The position numbers and the translations under genes were made by a program. DNA of 64,000 nucleotides from Thermomonas brevis (GTDB lineage Bacteria > Pseudomonadota > Gammaproteobacteria > Xanthomonadales > Xanthomonadaceae), in NCBI RefSeq assembly GCF_014395425.1, contig NZ_CP060711.1, forward strand, positions 1,116,001 through 1,180,000. The letters run 5' to 3'. The notes below the pieces were generated by a model that saw nothing but the letters and a program-made list of their open reading frames with translations, was not told where the DNA came from and ran no database searches. Shown here piece after piece: positions 19,442 to 28,361 of the stretch (positions within the stretch are counted from its first letter, which is position 1; each line of letters starts with the position of its first letter).

Positions 19442-22400
19442 TCAGAACTCGTAGCGTACCGTGAACTGCCCGGAACGCGGCGCCTGATAATTGACAATGT
19501 TGCCGTAATCGGGGTCCGCGTACTGCTCCACGTTCGTACTGCCAAGTTCAGAGAACTCGTTGTATTTGGTGACGCGCTGTGCGTTCAACATGTTGAACAA
19601 TTTGACCTCGAAGGTCAGCTTCTTGTTGCCCCAGTTCGGCTTGTAGGCAATCCCTGCGTCCAGCGTGGTGATCCACGAGGTACGACCGCGATCACCGCGA
19701 TGGCCGAGCACTGGGTTGCCACTGCTGTCCTTGCAGTAGAAGCTGTTGCCCGCCCAGTGATTGGCCACGTAGTAGTCGTACACCGGGGTGTTCACGTCGG
19801 AATCGTTGATCGAGGGATCATCCAACGGGATGAAGCCGTAGCAGCTTTTCGGGCCGCCGGACTGAATCAAAAGATTACCGCTCGCACTCCATTCATCGGA
19901 GAACTCGTAGACGCCGAACACCTTCAGCGTATGGCGGCGATCATTCGGCAGATAGCCGTACGTTCCATCGGTGAAGGGCTTGAAGTCGAAATCCTGGGTG
20001 ATGCCGGCATCAGTCTGCACCAAGGTCGAGTTCACGTAACCTTCGGACGTACCCTTGCTCCTAGCGTAAGTGTAGGAGCCCTGCAGATACCAATTATCCG
20101 ACTTGAATCGCTCGAATAAGATCTCCAGCGCCTGGTACTTGCGGCCGAACGCAGGCAAGTTGAAGTACGATGCCGGGACGGTCGCTTCGATGAGGTTGCC
20201 GTCGCCATAGGGGTCAACCATCAGGCTGACATCCTCACCCGGATTGATCATGTAACAGGTCGGCGCAGGGCCACCCACATACGCGGAATCAGCCCACCAC
20301 GCATCGGGATAGCCGTTTTCCTCCAGCCATCGCTGGATAGGCTGGTGCATGCAGATGTCGTCCATGCCCGCCTTGACGTCGCGGTAGATCGCGCGCGCGC
20401 CCACCATCCAGTTTTTGTTGACCTGGAACTGCGCGCCCAAGATGAACTCGTCTTGGTACATCGGGCTAAGATTGGTTGCCGCCACAGAATGCGGGTTCGG
20501 CGCGACCGGGTTCGGCGCGTTGAACACCGGATTGATGCGGGCACCAAGACCGCCTACCGGCAAGCCGGTTGCCGGATCAATCTGACCGCTGTAGAGATAG
20601 TAATTGGTCGCCGTCGATTCGCCGCCAGCCATGCGCACGCTGGTGTTGCCTGCAATCGGTATGTAGTAACGGCCGGCGTTGCCGAACACCTTCACGCTGG
20701 AATCGCCCTTGACATCCCACGAGAAGCCTAACCGCGGCGCCCACAAGGTATCGGACTTGGCGAACGCAATGCCATCGGCGTTCCTGTTCTCGAAGCTTTC
20801 ACCGCGTGCGCCCAGATACAGCAGCACGTTGTCGGTGACCTGCCAGGAATCCTCGAGGTAGACCGCATCATTGAGCACCTCGAAGTCACCCGAGGTATTG
20901 CGGAAGTCCCATGTGCGAACGTAATCCGTCCCCGCGGGAATCACTACCCCCATGCCGGTGTCGAAATCGTCGGTACGCTTGAAGTAGCGGTAATACAACC
21001 CATCACCGGAATACGACGTGCCAGCGCGGCGTGACACGAACTTTTCGGCGTCATAGCCAAAACGGAGCTTGTGGCTGCCTAGGATCCACTCGCCATCAAT
21101 ACGCCAAGCATTGCGCTTGTCGAAGTCCGCCGAACGGGTTTGATCACGAACGAACGGATTGGCCTCGTTGTAGCAACCGATATAAACGGTATCGCCCGGG
21201 TTCGCACGGCTATCGTAGGCACGCGAACACATGTCGGCACCCAATAGTGCAGGATCGCGATCGCCTACCAGCGACTTGAGTTGGCCCACTTGGGCGGACA
21301 GAATGAAATTGTCGCCGAAGTAGCCGGTGTACTTGCCAATGTAGGTTTCACCACCGGTCAGGGTGGAGTAATTGAACTCCTCGGCACCGTGCTCGCCAGT
21401 GTAGTACTGGCCGGTGGGATTACGGTAGGTAGTCGTTCTGACCTTGTCGCGATTTGAAATGGCAGTCAACTCAACGACGTGACTGTCGGTGATGTTCCAG
21501 TCCAGCTTGACCAAGCCATGTGGCTGCGTATTCGAGGTATGGCTGCTGGTGTTCTCGCCAAAGGTGTTATCCGTGTCTTTCCGACCTTCGATCAGGCCGA
21601 ATACGAAAAGCTTGTCCTTGATGATGGGACCACCACCATAGATGTTATAGGCGATGCTGTTGGAATCGTCGTCGTGATTGTATTGGTAGTACTTCTTTCC
21701 AATCGAAGACAGGCTGGTGTCGCGCGTGAGCACATTGGCACTGTGCTTGCGGAGGAATTCAGGATCCCAGTAAACGCTGGCTCCGCCTTTCCACTCGTTG
21801 GTGCCTCGCTTGGTGACCAGGCTGATCACGCCGCCAAGCGAGCGACCGTACTCAGCACCGTAACCGCCAGTCTTGACCTGCTGTTCCGCAATCGCATCAA
21901 ACGGCAAACCGGCATAGGACAGGAAATTGAAAATGTTGGTGACGTCGAAACCGTTGATGTAGTAACCGTTTTCCGCAACCGAGGAGCCACCGAACGACGC
22001 AAGATTGCCGAAACCGGCATCGCCCTTGACGGTGCCCGGCGCAAGCAGGGCGACATTGGTGATGTCACGACCCACGGGAAGCGCCTGGATCTGCTGTTGC
22101 GTGAATACGGTGGACGACTCCACCGAGGAGACGTCGATGGGATTGATCGCCGAAACGCCCACGACCGTCACTGCATCCAGAGTCGTGGCGCCACTGTCAC
22201 CAACTGACGCAAGGCTGACTTGGGTACCCGTACCGACCTTGACCTGCACCTCGCGCGTCACACCTCCCGAAGTCACACGATAGCGACCCGGAGCAAGTTG
22301 CGAGAAGGTGAAGTGGCCGGATGCATCCGAGTTGATCTGACGGGAAGCGCCCGTATCCAAGTTCTCGATGGAAACAGGAGCGCTTGCGCCCGTGTCGCCA

Positions 22401-22510
22401 AAGATCGAGCCTACCGAGCTCTGCGCCTGCACGCCGCCCACGAAGCACATGCCCAAGGCGACGGTGAGCGCACTGCGCTTCAGCCCTTTGGCAAGGGAAT
22501 TGGATTTCAT
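19442..22510 (-). CDS. Oar-like TonB-dependent outer-membrane receptor
   Basis: The 1022-residue paralogue of the receptor at 14033. The signal peptide (SALTVALGMCFVGGVQAQS) is nearly the same as in its partner. A carboxypeptidase-regulatory-like domain (about residues 35-105), a plug (SSTVFTQQQIQALPVGRDIT, GGYGAEYGRSLGGVISLVTK) and a barrel ending in SGQFTVRYEF follow. The frame is open to 22900, but only the ATG at 22510 (MKSNSLAKGLKRS) gives a signal peptide, and it is preceded by AAGAAGGGG eight bases upstream. Promoter, leader end and terminator mirror those of its partner, so the two are probably regulated alike. The ligand is unknown. Confidence 0.94.
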   Translation of the reverse strand: MKSNSLAKGLKRSALTVALGMCFVGGVQAQSSVGSIFGDTGASAPVSIENLDTGASRQINSDASGHFTFSQLAPGRYRVTSGGVTREVQVKVGTGTQVSLASVGDSGATTLDAVTVVGVSAINPIDVSSVESSTVFTQQQIQALPVGRDITNVALLAPGTVKGDAGFGNLASFGGSSVAENGYYINGFDVTNIFNFLSYAGLPFDAIAEQQVKTGGYGAEYGRSLGGVISLVTKRGTNEWKGGASVYWDPEFLRKHSANVLTRDTSLSSIGKKYYQYNHDDDSNSIAYNIYGGGPIIKDKLFVFGLIEGRKDTDNTFGENTSSHTSNTQPHGLVKLDWNITDSHVVELTAISNRDKVRTTTYRNPTGQYYTGEHGAEEFNYSTLTGGETYIGKYTGYFGDNFILSAQVGQLKSLVGDRDPALLGADMCSRAYDSRANPGDTVYIGCYNEANPFVRDQTRSADFDKRNAWRIDGEWILGSHKLRFGYDAEKFVSRRAGTSYSGDGLYYRYFKRTDDFDTGMGVVIPAGTDYVRTWDFRNTSGDFEVLNDAVYLEDSWQVTDNVLLYLGARGESFENRNADGIAFAKSDTLWAPRLGFSWDVKGDSSVKVFGNAGRYYIPIAGNTSVRMAGGESTATNYYLYSGQIDPATGLPVGGLGARINPVFNAPNPVAPNPHSVAATNLSPMYQDEFILGAQFQVNKNWMVGARAIYRDVKAGMDDICMHQPIQRWLEENGYPDAWWADSAYVGGPAPTCYMINPGEDVSLMVDPYGDGNLIEATVPASYFNLPAFGRKYQALEILFERFKSDNWYLQGSYTYARSKGTSEGYVNSTLVQTDAGITQDFDFKPFTDGTYGYLPNDRRHTLKVFGVYEFSDEWSASGNLLIQSGGPKSCYGFIPLDDPSINDSDVNTPVYDYYVANHWAGNSFYCKDSSGNPVLGHRGDRGRTSWITTLDAGIAYKPNWGNKKLTFEVKLFNMLNAQRVTKYNEFSELGSTNVEQYADPDYGNIVNYQAPRSGQFTVRYEF

Positions 22511-22607
22511 GTGTGACCCCTTCTTTAGTTCTTTTCTGATTGAAAACACCCATGACCATGCGTTAGGCCATGCAGAACGCATCCGGCCAGATCGGCCCGG
22601 TATCCCG

Positions 22608-22636
22608 ACTATAAGTAGGCAATGACTTCTTAACAA
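22608..22636 (-). promoter_or_regulatory. Predicted promoter of the second TonB receptor
   Basis: On the minus strand TTGTTA and TATAGT are separated by 17 bases, about 100 bases upstream of the start codon. The surrounding CTTGTTAA and TATAGTCGG strings match the promoter at 17214-17243. Confidence 0.65.
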
Positions 22637-22679
22637 GTTCACCACCCATTCATCTTGCCCCCACGCAGCCCACCGGCGG

Positions 22680-24455
22680 TCAACCCAGCGCTTTCGCAAT
22701 GCGCTCTTGCTCATCCAGCAGCGCCCGCGGCAACCGCGGGCCGTACTCGGCCAGGTACTCGCCAATGCTCGCGAACTCGGCCTGCCAACCTGCGCGATCA
22801 AGGCCGAACAGCTTGTCGCGCGCCTCGTCGGACAAGGCCACACCTTCGAGGTTGAGCCCCGCTTCGCCCGGCAGCAAACCGATCGGCGTCTCCACCGCAT
22901 CCGCCTTGCCTTCCACGCGACCGATCATCCACTCCAGCACGCGCAGGTTGTCGCCGAAGCCGGGCCACAGGAACTTGCCATCGTCGCCCTTGCGGAACCA
23001 GTTGACGTGGAAGACCTTGGGCAGCTTCGCGCCCGGGGTGTCGAACGACAGCCAGTGGGCGAAGTAGTCGGCGAAGTTGTAGCCGCAGAAGGGCTTCATC
23101 GCCATGGGGTCGCGGCGCATGACGCCGACCGCGCCGGTGGCGGCGGCCGTCGTCTCCGAGCCCATCGCCGCGCCGACCAGCACGCCGTGGGTCCAGTCGC
23201 GCGCCTCGAACACCAGCGGCACCAGCGAGGCGCGGCGGCCGCCGAAGACGATGGCGGAGATCGGCACGCCGTGCGGGTCTTCGGCCATCGGCGAGTACGA
23301 CGGGCACTGCTTCGCGCTGACGGTGAAGCGAGAGTTGGGATGCGCGGCCGGACGCTTGGCCGGATCAAAGGGCTCGCCGCGCCAGTCGGTGACCGGCACC
23401 TGGCCGTTGTCGATGCCTTCCCACCACGGCTGGTTGTCGGCGGTGACGCCGACGTTGGTGAAGATGGTGTTGGACTGGATCGACGCCAGCGCGTTCGGGT
23501 TGGACTTCGCCGACGTGCCGGGCGCGACGCCGAAGAAGCCCGCCTCCGGGTTGATGGCGTACAGGCGGCCGTCGGCGCCGGGGCGCATCCAGCAGATGTC
23601 GTCGCCCACCGTCCACACCTTCCAGCCGTCGCGGCGGTAGCCTTCCGGCGGGATCAGCATGGCGAGGTTGGTCTTGCCGCAGGCGGACGGAAACGCGGCG
23701 GCGATGTAGTGCGTATCGCCCTGCGGGTTCTCGATGCCGAGGATCAGCATGTGCTCGGCCAGCCAGCCTTCCTTGCGCGCCTGGTGCGAGGCGATGCGCA
23801 GGGCGTGGCACTTCTTGCCCAGCAGGGCGTTGCCGCCGTAGCCGGAGCCGTAGGACTTGATCGTCAGCTCCTCGGGGAAGTGGACGATGAAGCGGCGCTC
23901 GGGGTCGAGTTCGCCGGTGGAGTGCAGGCCCTTCACGAACGAACCCTCGCGCTCGATGCGCGCCAGCGCCGGCGCGCCCATGCGGGTCATGAGCCGCATG
24001 TTGGCGACGACGTAGGGCGAGTCGGTGATCTCGACGCCGCAGCGCGACAGCGGCGAGTCGATCGGCCCCATGCAATACGGGATGACGTACATCGTCCGAC
24101 CGCGCATGCAGCCGTCGAACAGCGCGTCCATCTTCGCGTGCGCCTCGGCGGGCGGCATCCAGTGGTTGTTGGGGCCGGCGTCCTCGCGCTCGGGCGTGCA
24201 CACGAAGGTGAGGTGCTCGACGCGGGCCACGTCGTCCGGATGCGAGCGGTGCAGCCAGCTGTTCGGATGCGTCTCCGGATTGAGCGGCAGCAGCGTGCCG
24301 TCGGCCTGCATCTTCGCGATCAGCGCGGCGTTCTCGGCGTCGCTGCCGTCGCACCAGTGGATGGCGTCGGGCTTGGTCAGGGCGGCGACGTCGGCCACCC
24401 ACCGGTTCAATGCGGCAAGCCGGCTGCCGGCCGCGGAAGGTACTTCTGCATTCAT
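22680..24455 (-). CDS. pckG: Phosphoenolpyruvate carboxykinase (GTP)
   Basis: Converts oxaloacetate and GTP to phosphoenolpyruvate and CO2, the first committed step of gluconeogenesis. The 591-residue length is right for the GTP-dependent family. Visible motifs are the kinase-1 loop [15 protein letters not shown] (about residue 255), [20 protein letters not shown] (about residue 207) and [20 protein letters not shown]. The ATP-dependent enzyme (PckA) is unrelated in sequence and is excluded. A GGGGAGACG ribosome-binding site precedes the ATG at 24455. It is probably monocistronic. Confidence 0.97.
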   Translation of the reverse strand: MNAEVPSAAGSRLAALNRWVADVAALTKPDAIHWCDGSDAENAALIAKMQADGTLLPLNPETHPNSWLHRSHPDDVARVEHLTFVCTPEREDAGPNNHWMPPAEAHAKMDALFDGCMRGRTMYVIPYCMGPIDSPLSRCGVEITDSPYVVANMRLMTRMGAPALARIEREGSFVKGLHSTGELDPERRFIVHFPEELTIKSYGSGYGGNALLGKKCHALRIASHQARKEGWLAEHMLILGIENPQGDTHYIAAAFPSACGKTNLAMLIPPEGYRRDGWKVWTVGDDICWMRPGADGRLYAINPEAGFFGVAPGTSAKSNPNALASIQSNTIFTNVGVTADNQPWWEGIDNGQVPVTDWRGEPFDPAKRPAAHPNSRFTVSAKQCPSYSPMAEDPHGVPISAIVFGGRRASLVPLVFEARDWTHGVLVGAAMGSETTAAATGAVGVMRRDPMAMKPFCGYNFADYFAHWLSFDTPGAKLPKVFHVNWFRKGDDGKFLWPGFGDNLRVLEWMIGRVEGKADAVETPIGLLPGEAGLNLEGVALSDEARDKLFGLDRAGWQAEFASIGEYLAEYGPRLPRALLDEQERIAKALG

Positions 24456-24586
24456 TGGCGTCTCCCCAGGCCCATGCGGGCGAATCGTTGTTGTATGAAG
24501 CTGGAACCTCGTTGCGTTTTCCGTTCTTGTTGTTCTTTTTGTTCTTTGTTGCTTTCGTGTCGTGAAGCTGGAACGTGGCGGCGGCG

Positions 24587-25162
24587 TCAGACCTTCGGGA
24601 TCAACGTCGTCATCATGTGTTCGATGTAACCATCGAAGCCTTCGATGGGCTGGCGGTTCTGGAACTTCGGCAGCTCCAGCTGCAGGACGCCGACGTACAT
24701 CGCGTAGGTCATGCGCGCGCGGTTGAGCGCGTCCTTCTGGGTCAGGCCGGCCTGCCGGAACGACTTGAACAGGAAGCCGGTGCGCCGCTCCAGCACGTGG
24801 CCCAGCACGACGTCCACCGCCGGGTGGCCGGCGGCCTTCAGCAGTTCGGAATAGATGATGTGGGTCTTGTTGTGATGGGCGATCAGGCGGAACAGCGTGC
24901 GCAGGCGCTCGGTGGCGTCGTCGATCGACTCCAGCGCGACGTAGGCGGTCTGCTCGTCGCGCTCCCAGCGTTCCAACGCGGCCTGCAGCAGCGCGTCGCG
25001 CGACGGGAAATGCCAGTAGAAGCTGCCCTTGGTGACGCCCAGCCGGCGCGCCAGCGGTTCCACCGCCACCGAGGCCACGCCCTGTTCGGCGATCTGGTCG
25101 AGCGCCTCGCGGGCCCAGTCGTCGGCGCTCAGGCGCCCGCTGCGTGGTGCGGTTGCGGTCAT
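24587..25162 (-). CDS. TetR-family transcriptional regulator
   Basis: A 191-residue repressor-type protein. The N-terminal helix-turn-helix spans residues 12-58 (REALDQIAEQGVASVAVEPL, RRLGVTKGSFYWHFPSRDAL), and the C-terminal part is an all-helical ligand-binding domain. I start at the ATG at 25162; the frame stays open to 25246 but adds 28 unlikely residues. It is divergent from the FadE-type gene 172 bp away, and a perfect inverted repeat sits in that gene's promoter. It most likely represses the dehydrogenase gene and itself in response to acyl-CoA or a similar ligand (inference from context). Confidence 0.9.
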   Translation of the reverse strand: MTATAPRSGRLSADDWAREALDQIAEQGVASVAVEPLARRLGVTKGSFYWHFPSRDALLQAALERWERDEQTAYVALESIDDATERLRTLFRLIAHHNKTHIIYSELLKAAGHPAVDVVLGHVLERRTGFLFKSFRQAGLTQKDALNRARMTYAMYVGVLQLELPKFQNRQPIEGFDGYIEHMMTTLIPKV

Positions 25163-25228
25163 CGCGGCAATCGTTCCATACGGTGTCGGTGGGTGGCAGT
25201 ATGCTGAGTTTTCACTCTTTTTTGCGCG

Positions 25229-25256
25229 TTGACAGTCGCAGCGCAAATGCCATACT
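25229..25256 (+). promoter_or_regulatory. Predicted promoter of the FadE-type gene
   Basis: TTGACA is followed after 16 bases by CATACT, a four-of-six match to the -10 consensus. The -10 element lies inside the palindrome at 25250-25267, so a bound repressor would block it. Confidence 0.55.
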
Positions 25257-25267
25257 CAGCCGTATGG
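25250..25267. promoter_or_regulatory. Inverted repeat, likely TetR-type operator
   Basis: CCATAC-TCAGCC-GTATGG is an exact six-base inverted repeat in the divergent intergenic region between the TetR gene and the acyl-CoA dehydrogenase gene. A related half-site (TTCCATACGG) occurs about 80 bases to the left, close to the TetR gene start. Confidence 0.6.
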
Positions 25268-25334
25268 TAGGCAATGGCGCCACGTGCGCGCAATGCCCGC
25301 CTCCCAAGACCGACGCGCCACCGGGAGCCCCGAC

Positions 25335-27812
25335 ATGAGCTTCGCCCTGCCGTTTCTCGCCATCCTCGCCGCCGGCGCCTTCGCCGCCTACCACCGCCTG
25401 CGCCTCGCCGTCTGGGCCGCGATCACCGCCTCGCTGCTGGTCGCCTGCTGGCTGCTGGGCGCCGATCCCGTCGCCACCGCCATCGCCGCCGCGCTGACCG
25501 CCTTGGTCGCCGCGCTGCTGCTGGTGCCGGCGATCCGCAAACCGCTGCTGACCGCGCCGGCGCTGGGCTTCCTGCGCAAGGCGCTGCCGCCGCTGTCGCA
25601 GACCGAGCGGATCGCGCTGGAAACCGGCTCGGTCGGCTTCGAGGGCGACCTGTTCACCGGCAAGCCCGACTGGAACAAGCTGCTGGCCTATCCGAAGCCG
25701 CAGCTCAGCGCCGAGGAACAGGCCTTCCTCGACGGTCCGGTGGAAGAGCTGTGCAAGCGCATCAACGACTGGGAGATCACCCACGTCCACGCCGACCTGC
25801 CGCCGGAGCTGTGGGACTTCATCAAGCAGAACAAGTTCTTCGGGATGATCATCCCGAAGCAGTACGGCGGCCTGGGCTTCTCCGCGCTGGCGCACCACAA
25901 GGTGATCCAGAAGATCGCCTCGATCTCCAGCGTGGTCAGCGCCACCGTCGGCGTGCCGAACTCGCTGGGCCCGGGCGAGCTGATCAACCACTACGGCACC
26001 CGCGAGCAGAAGGACTACTACCTGCCGCGCCTGGCGATCGGCCAGGAAGTGCCCTGCTTCGGCCTGACCGGCCCGTTCGCCGGATCCGACGCGACCTCCA
26101 TTCCCGACTTCGGCATCGTCTGCAAGGGCGAGTGGAATGGCGCCAACGTGCTCGGCATCCGCCTGACCTTCGACAAGCGCTACATCACGCTGGCGCCGGT
26201 TTCGACGCTGATCGGCCTGGCGTTCCGCATGTACGACCCGGACGGCCTGATCGGCGACACCCGCGACATCGGCATCACCCTGGCGCTGCTGCCGCGCGAG
26301 ACGCCCGGCGTGGACATCGGCCGCCGCCACTTCCCGCTCAATTCGCCGTTCCAGAACGGGCCGATCCACGGCAAGGACGTGTTCATCCCGCTCAGCCAGC
26401 TGATCGGCGGCGTGGAGATGGCCGGCAAGGGCTGGAACATGCTCAACGAATGCCTGGCGGTGGGCCGCTCGATCACCCTGCCCTCCACCGCCAGCGGCGG
26501 CGCCAAGGCCGGCGCGCTGGTGACCGGCGCGTACGCGCGCATCCGCAAGCAGTTCGGGCTGTCGGTGGGCCGCTTCGAGGGCGTCGAGGAAGCGCTGGCC
26601 CGCATCGGCGGCAAGGCCTACGCGATCAGCGCGCTGTCGCAGGCCACCGCCGCCGCGGTCGACCGCGGCGACGTACCGTCGGTGCCGTCCGCCATCGCCA
26701 AGTACCACTGCACCAGCGCCGGCCGCGACGTCGCCAAGGACATCATGGATGTCATCGGCGGCAAGGGAATCATTCTGGGCCCGCGCAACTTCGCCGGACG
26801 CGCCTGGCAGGCCGCGCCGATCGCGATCACGGTGGAAGGCGCCAACATCATGACCCGCAGCCTGCTGATCTTCGGGCAGGGCTCTATCCTCTGCCATCCG
26901 TACATCCTCAAGGAAATGCGGGCGGCGCAGGATCCGGACGCGAAGGCCGGCCTCGACGCGCTCGACGCCGCGCTGTACCCGCACATCGGCGGCGCGATCT
27001 CCAACGCGGTGCGCTCGTTCTGGTTCGGCCTGACCGGCTCGCGCCTGCAGGCCACGGCGGGCGATGCGTACACGAAGAAGTTCTTCCGCAAGCTCAACCG
27101 CTACGCCGCCAACCTGGCGCTGCTGACCGACGTGTCGCTGGGCGCGCTGGGCGGCCGGCTGAAGTTCAAGGAATCGCTGTCGGGCCGCCTCGGCGACGTG
27201 CTCAGCCATCTCTACATGATGGGCGCGGTGCTGAAGCGCCATCACGACGAGGGCTGCCCGGACGCCGACAAGCCGTTGCTGGCCTGGGCCTTCCACAACA
27301 GCGCCTACGAAATCGAACTGGCGCTGTCGCAGGCGCTGCGCAACTTCCCGATCAAGCCGCTGGGCTGGCTGCTGTGGCCGCTGGTGTTCCCGTGGGGCCG
27401 CCGCGCGGTGGCGCCGGGCGACCGCCTCAGCCACCGCGTCGCCACCCTGCTGATGACGCCGAACGACGCGCGCGACCGCCTCGGCAACGGCGCCTTCCTG
27501 ACCCCGGGCGAACACAACCCCGGCGGCCGCATCAACAGCTATCTGGCGAAAGCAATCCTGGCCGAGCCGGTGGAGCGCAAGTTCCTGAAGGCGCTGAAGA
27601 CCAAGGACATCGAAGCGCTGGACTTCGCCTCGCAGCTCGACGAAGGCGTGCGCGAAGGCTGGATCACCGCCGACGAGCGCCGGCAGCTGGAAGAACTGCA
27701 CGCGATCACGCTGGACACGATCACCGTGGACGACTTCGATCCGCACGAACTGCGCGCGGCCAGCTACTACGACCTGCCGCAGCACGGGCGGCATCCGCGC
27801 GAAGCGGCCTGA
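25335..27812 (+). CDS. fadE: Acyl-CoA dehydrogenase, FadE type
   Basis: Catalyses the first oxidation of fatty-acyl-CoA in beta-oxidation. The 825-residue length matches the long FadE class (814 in E. coli) rather than ordinary 380-residue enzymes. Two N-terminal hydrophobic segments (about residues 1-60) suggest inner-membrane attachment. The dehydrogenase core shows NKFFGMIIPKQYGGLGFSAL, CFGLTGPFAGSDATSIPDFG and ITVEGANIMTRSLLIFGQGS. The DUF1974-type C-terminal extension follows. The start at 25335 (MSFALPFLAILAAG) puts the membrane segment at the N-terminus. A probable TetR repressor is encoded divergently and a hotdog protein follows 71 bp downstream. Confidence 0.95.
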   Translation: MSFALPFLAILAAGAFAAYHRLRLAVWAAITASLLVACWLLGADPVATAIAAALTALVAALLLVPAIRKPLLTAPALGFLRKALPPLSQTERIALETGSVGFEGDLFTGKPDWNKLLAYPKPQLSAEEQAFLDGPVEELCKRINDWEITHVHADLPPELWDFIKQNKFFGMIIPKQYGGLGFSALAHHKVIQKIASISSVVSATVGVPNSLGPGELINHYGTREQKDYYLPRLAIGQEVPCFGLTGPFAGSDATSIPDFGIVCKGEWNGANVLGIRLTFDKRYITLAPVSTLIGLAFRMYDPDGLIGDTRDIGITLALLPRETPGVDIGRRHFPLNSPFQNGPIHGKDVFIPLSQLIGGVEMAGKGWNMLNECLAVGRSITLPSTASGGAKAGALVTGAYARIRKQFGLSVGRFEGVEEALARIGGKAYAISALSQATAAAVDRGDVPSVPSAIAKYHCTSAGRDVAKDIMDVIGGKGIILGPRNFAGRAWQAAPIAITVEGANIMTRSLLIFGQGSILCHPYILKEMRAAQDPDAKAGLDALDAALYPHIGGAISNAVRSFWFGLTGSRLQATAGDAYTKKFFRKLNRYAANLALLTDVSLGALGGRLKFKESLSGRLGDVLSHLYMMGAVLKRHHDEGCPDADKPLLAWAFHNSAYEIELALSQALRNFPIKPLGWLLWPLVFPWGRRAVAPGDRLSHRVATLLMTPNDARDRLGNGAFLTPGEHNPGGRINSYLAKAILAEPVERKFLKALKTKDIEALDFASQLDEGVREGWITADERRQLEELHAITLDTITVDDFDPHELRAASYYDLPQHGRHPREAA

Positions 27813-27883
27813 TCCGCGCATCGCAACCGGACGGCGGGCCTCGGCCCGCCGTTTCCGCATCCAGGAAACGATCGGAACACGCC

Positions 27884-28351
27884 ATGAGCCACCGGATCCT
27901 GTCGACCTACCGCACGCTGTCCGGCAAGCCCGGCGGCAAGTGGCTGTTCTCGAAGCTGGTCTGCTGGAAGGCGCCTTACTTCTCCAGCATCGCGCCGCGC
28001 ATCGAAGCGCTGGAGCCGGGCCGCTGCGTCGCCACCATCAGGCATCGGCGCGCGGTGACCAACCACATCGGCACGGTGCACGCCATCGCGCTGTGCAACC
28101 TCGCCGAGTTCACCGGCGGGCTGGGCTGCGACGTCAGCATCCCGGCGTCGATGCGCTGGATCCCGAAAGGCATGACCGTGGCCTACCTCAAGAAGGCGGT
28201 CGGCACCATGCGCGCCACCGCCACGCCCGCGTTCGCGCCGCGCGAGGCGGCGGAAGGCTACGAATTGCCGTTCGAGGTCGTGGTGGAGAATCCGGCCGGT
28301 GAGACCGTGTTCAAGGCGACCATCGCGATGTGGGTGTCGCCGAAAGGTTGA
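27884..28351 (+). CDS. DUF4442 hotdog-fold protein, thioesterase-like
   Basis: A 155-residue protein of the hotdog superfamily, related to acyl-CoA thioesterases. Its centre reads RRAVTNHIGTVHAIALCNLA, where the pattern NHxGTxHA and the following helix resemble PaaI/YiiD-type hotdog enzymes. It lacks a signal peptide. It lies 71 bases behind the FadE-type gene on the same strand and ends just before a convergent transporter gene. It probably hydrolyses an acyl-CoA intermediate of beta-oxidation, but this is inferred from position. The start is set by the ATG at 27884; the same frame is open across the dehydrogenase gene and is not coding there. Confidence 0.85.
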   Translation: MSHRILSTYRTLSGKPGGKWLFSKLVCWKAPYFSSIAPRIEALEPGRCVATIRHRRAVTNHIGTVHAIALCNLAEFTGGLGCDVSIPASMRWIPKGMTVAYLKKAVGTMRATATPAFAPREAAEGYELPFEVVVENPAGETVFKATIAMWVSPKG

Positions 28352-28361
28352 CCGGGCGGAA

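Noticed and set aside
25212..27860. Very long open frame on the minus strand opposite the acyl-CoA dehydrogenase gene
   Set aside because: It lies antisense to a gene with full family motifs and has the arginine/alanine/glutamine composition of shadow frames in high-GC DNA. The same holds for other long frames opposite prfC, pckG, hslO and the M48 gene.
25274..27883. Plus-strand frame joined to the DUF4442 gene
   Set aside because: Only the part from 27884 has protein-family features; the upstream part is an out-of-frame reading of the dehydrogenase gene.
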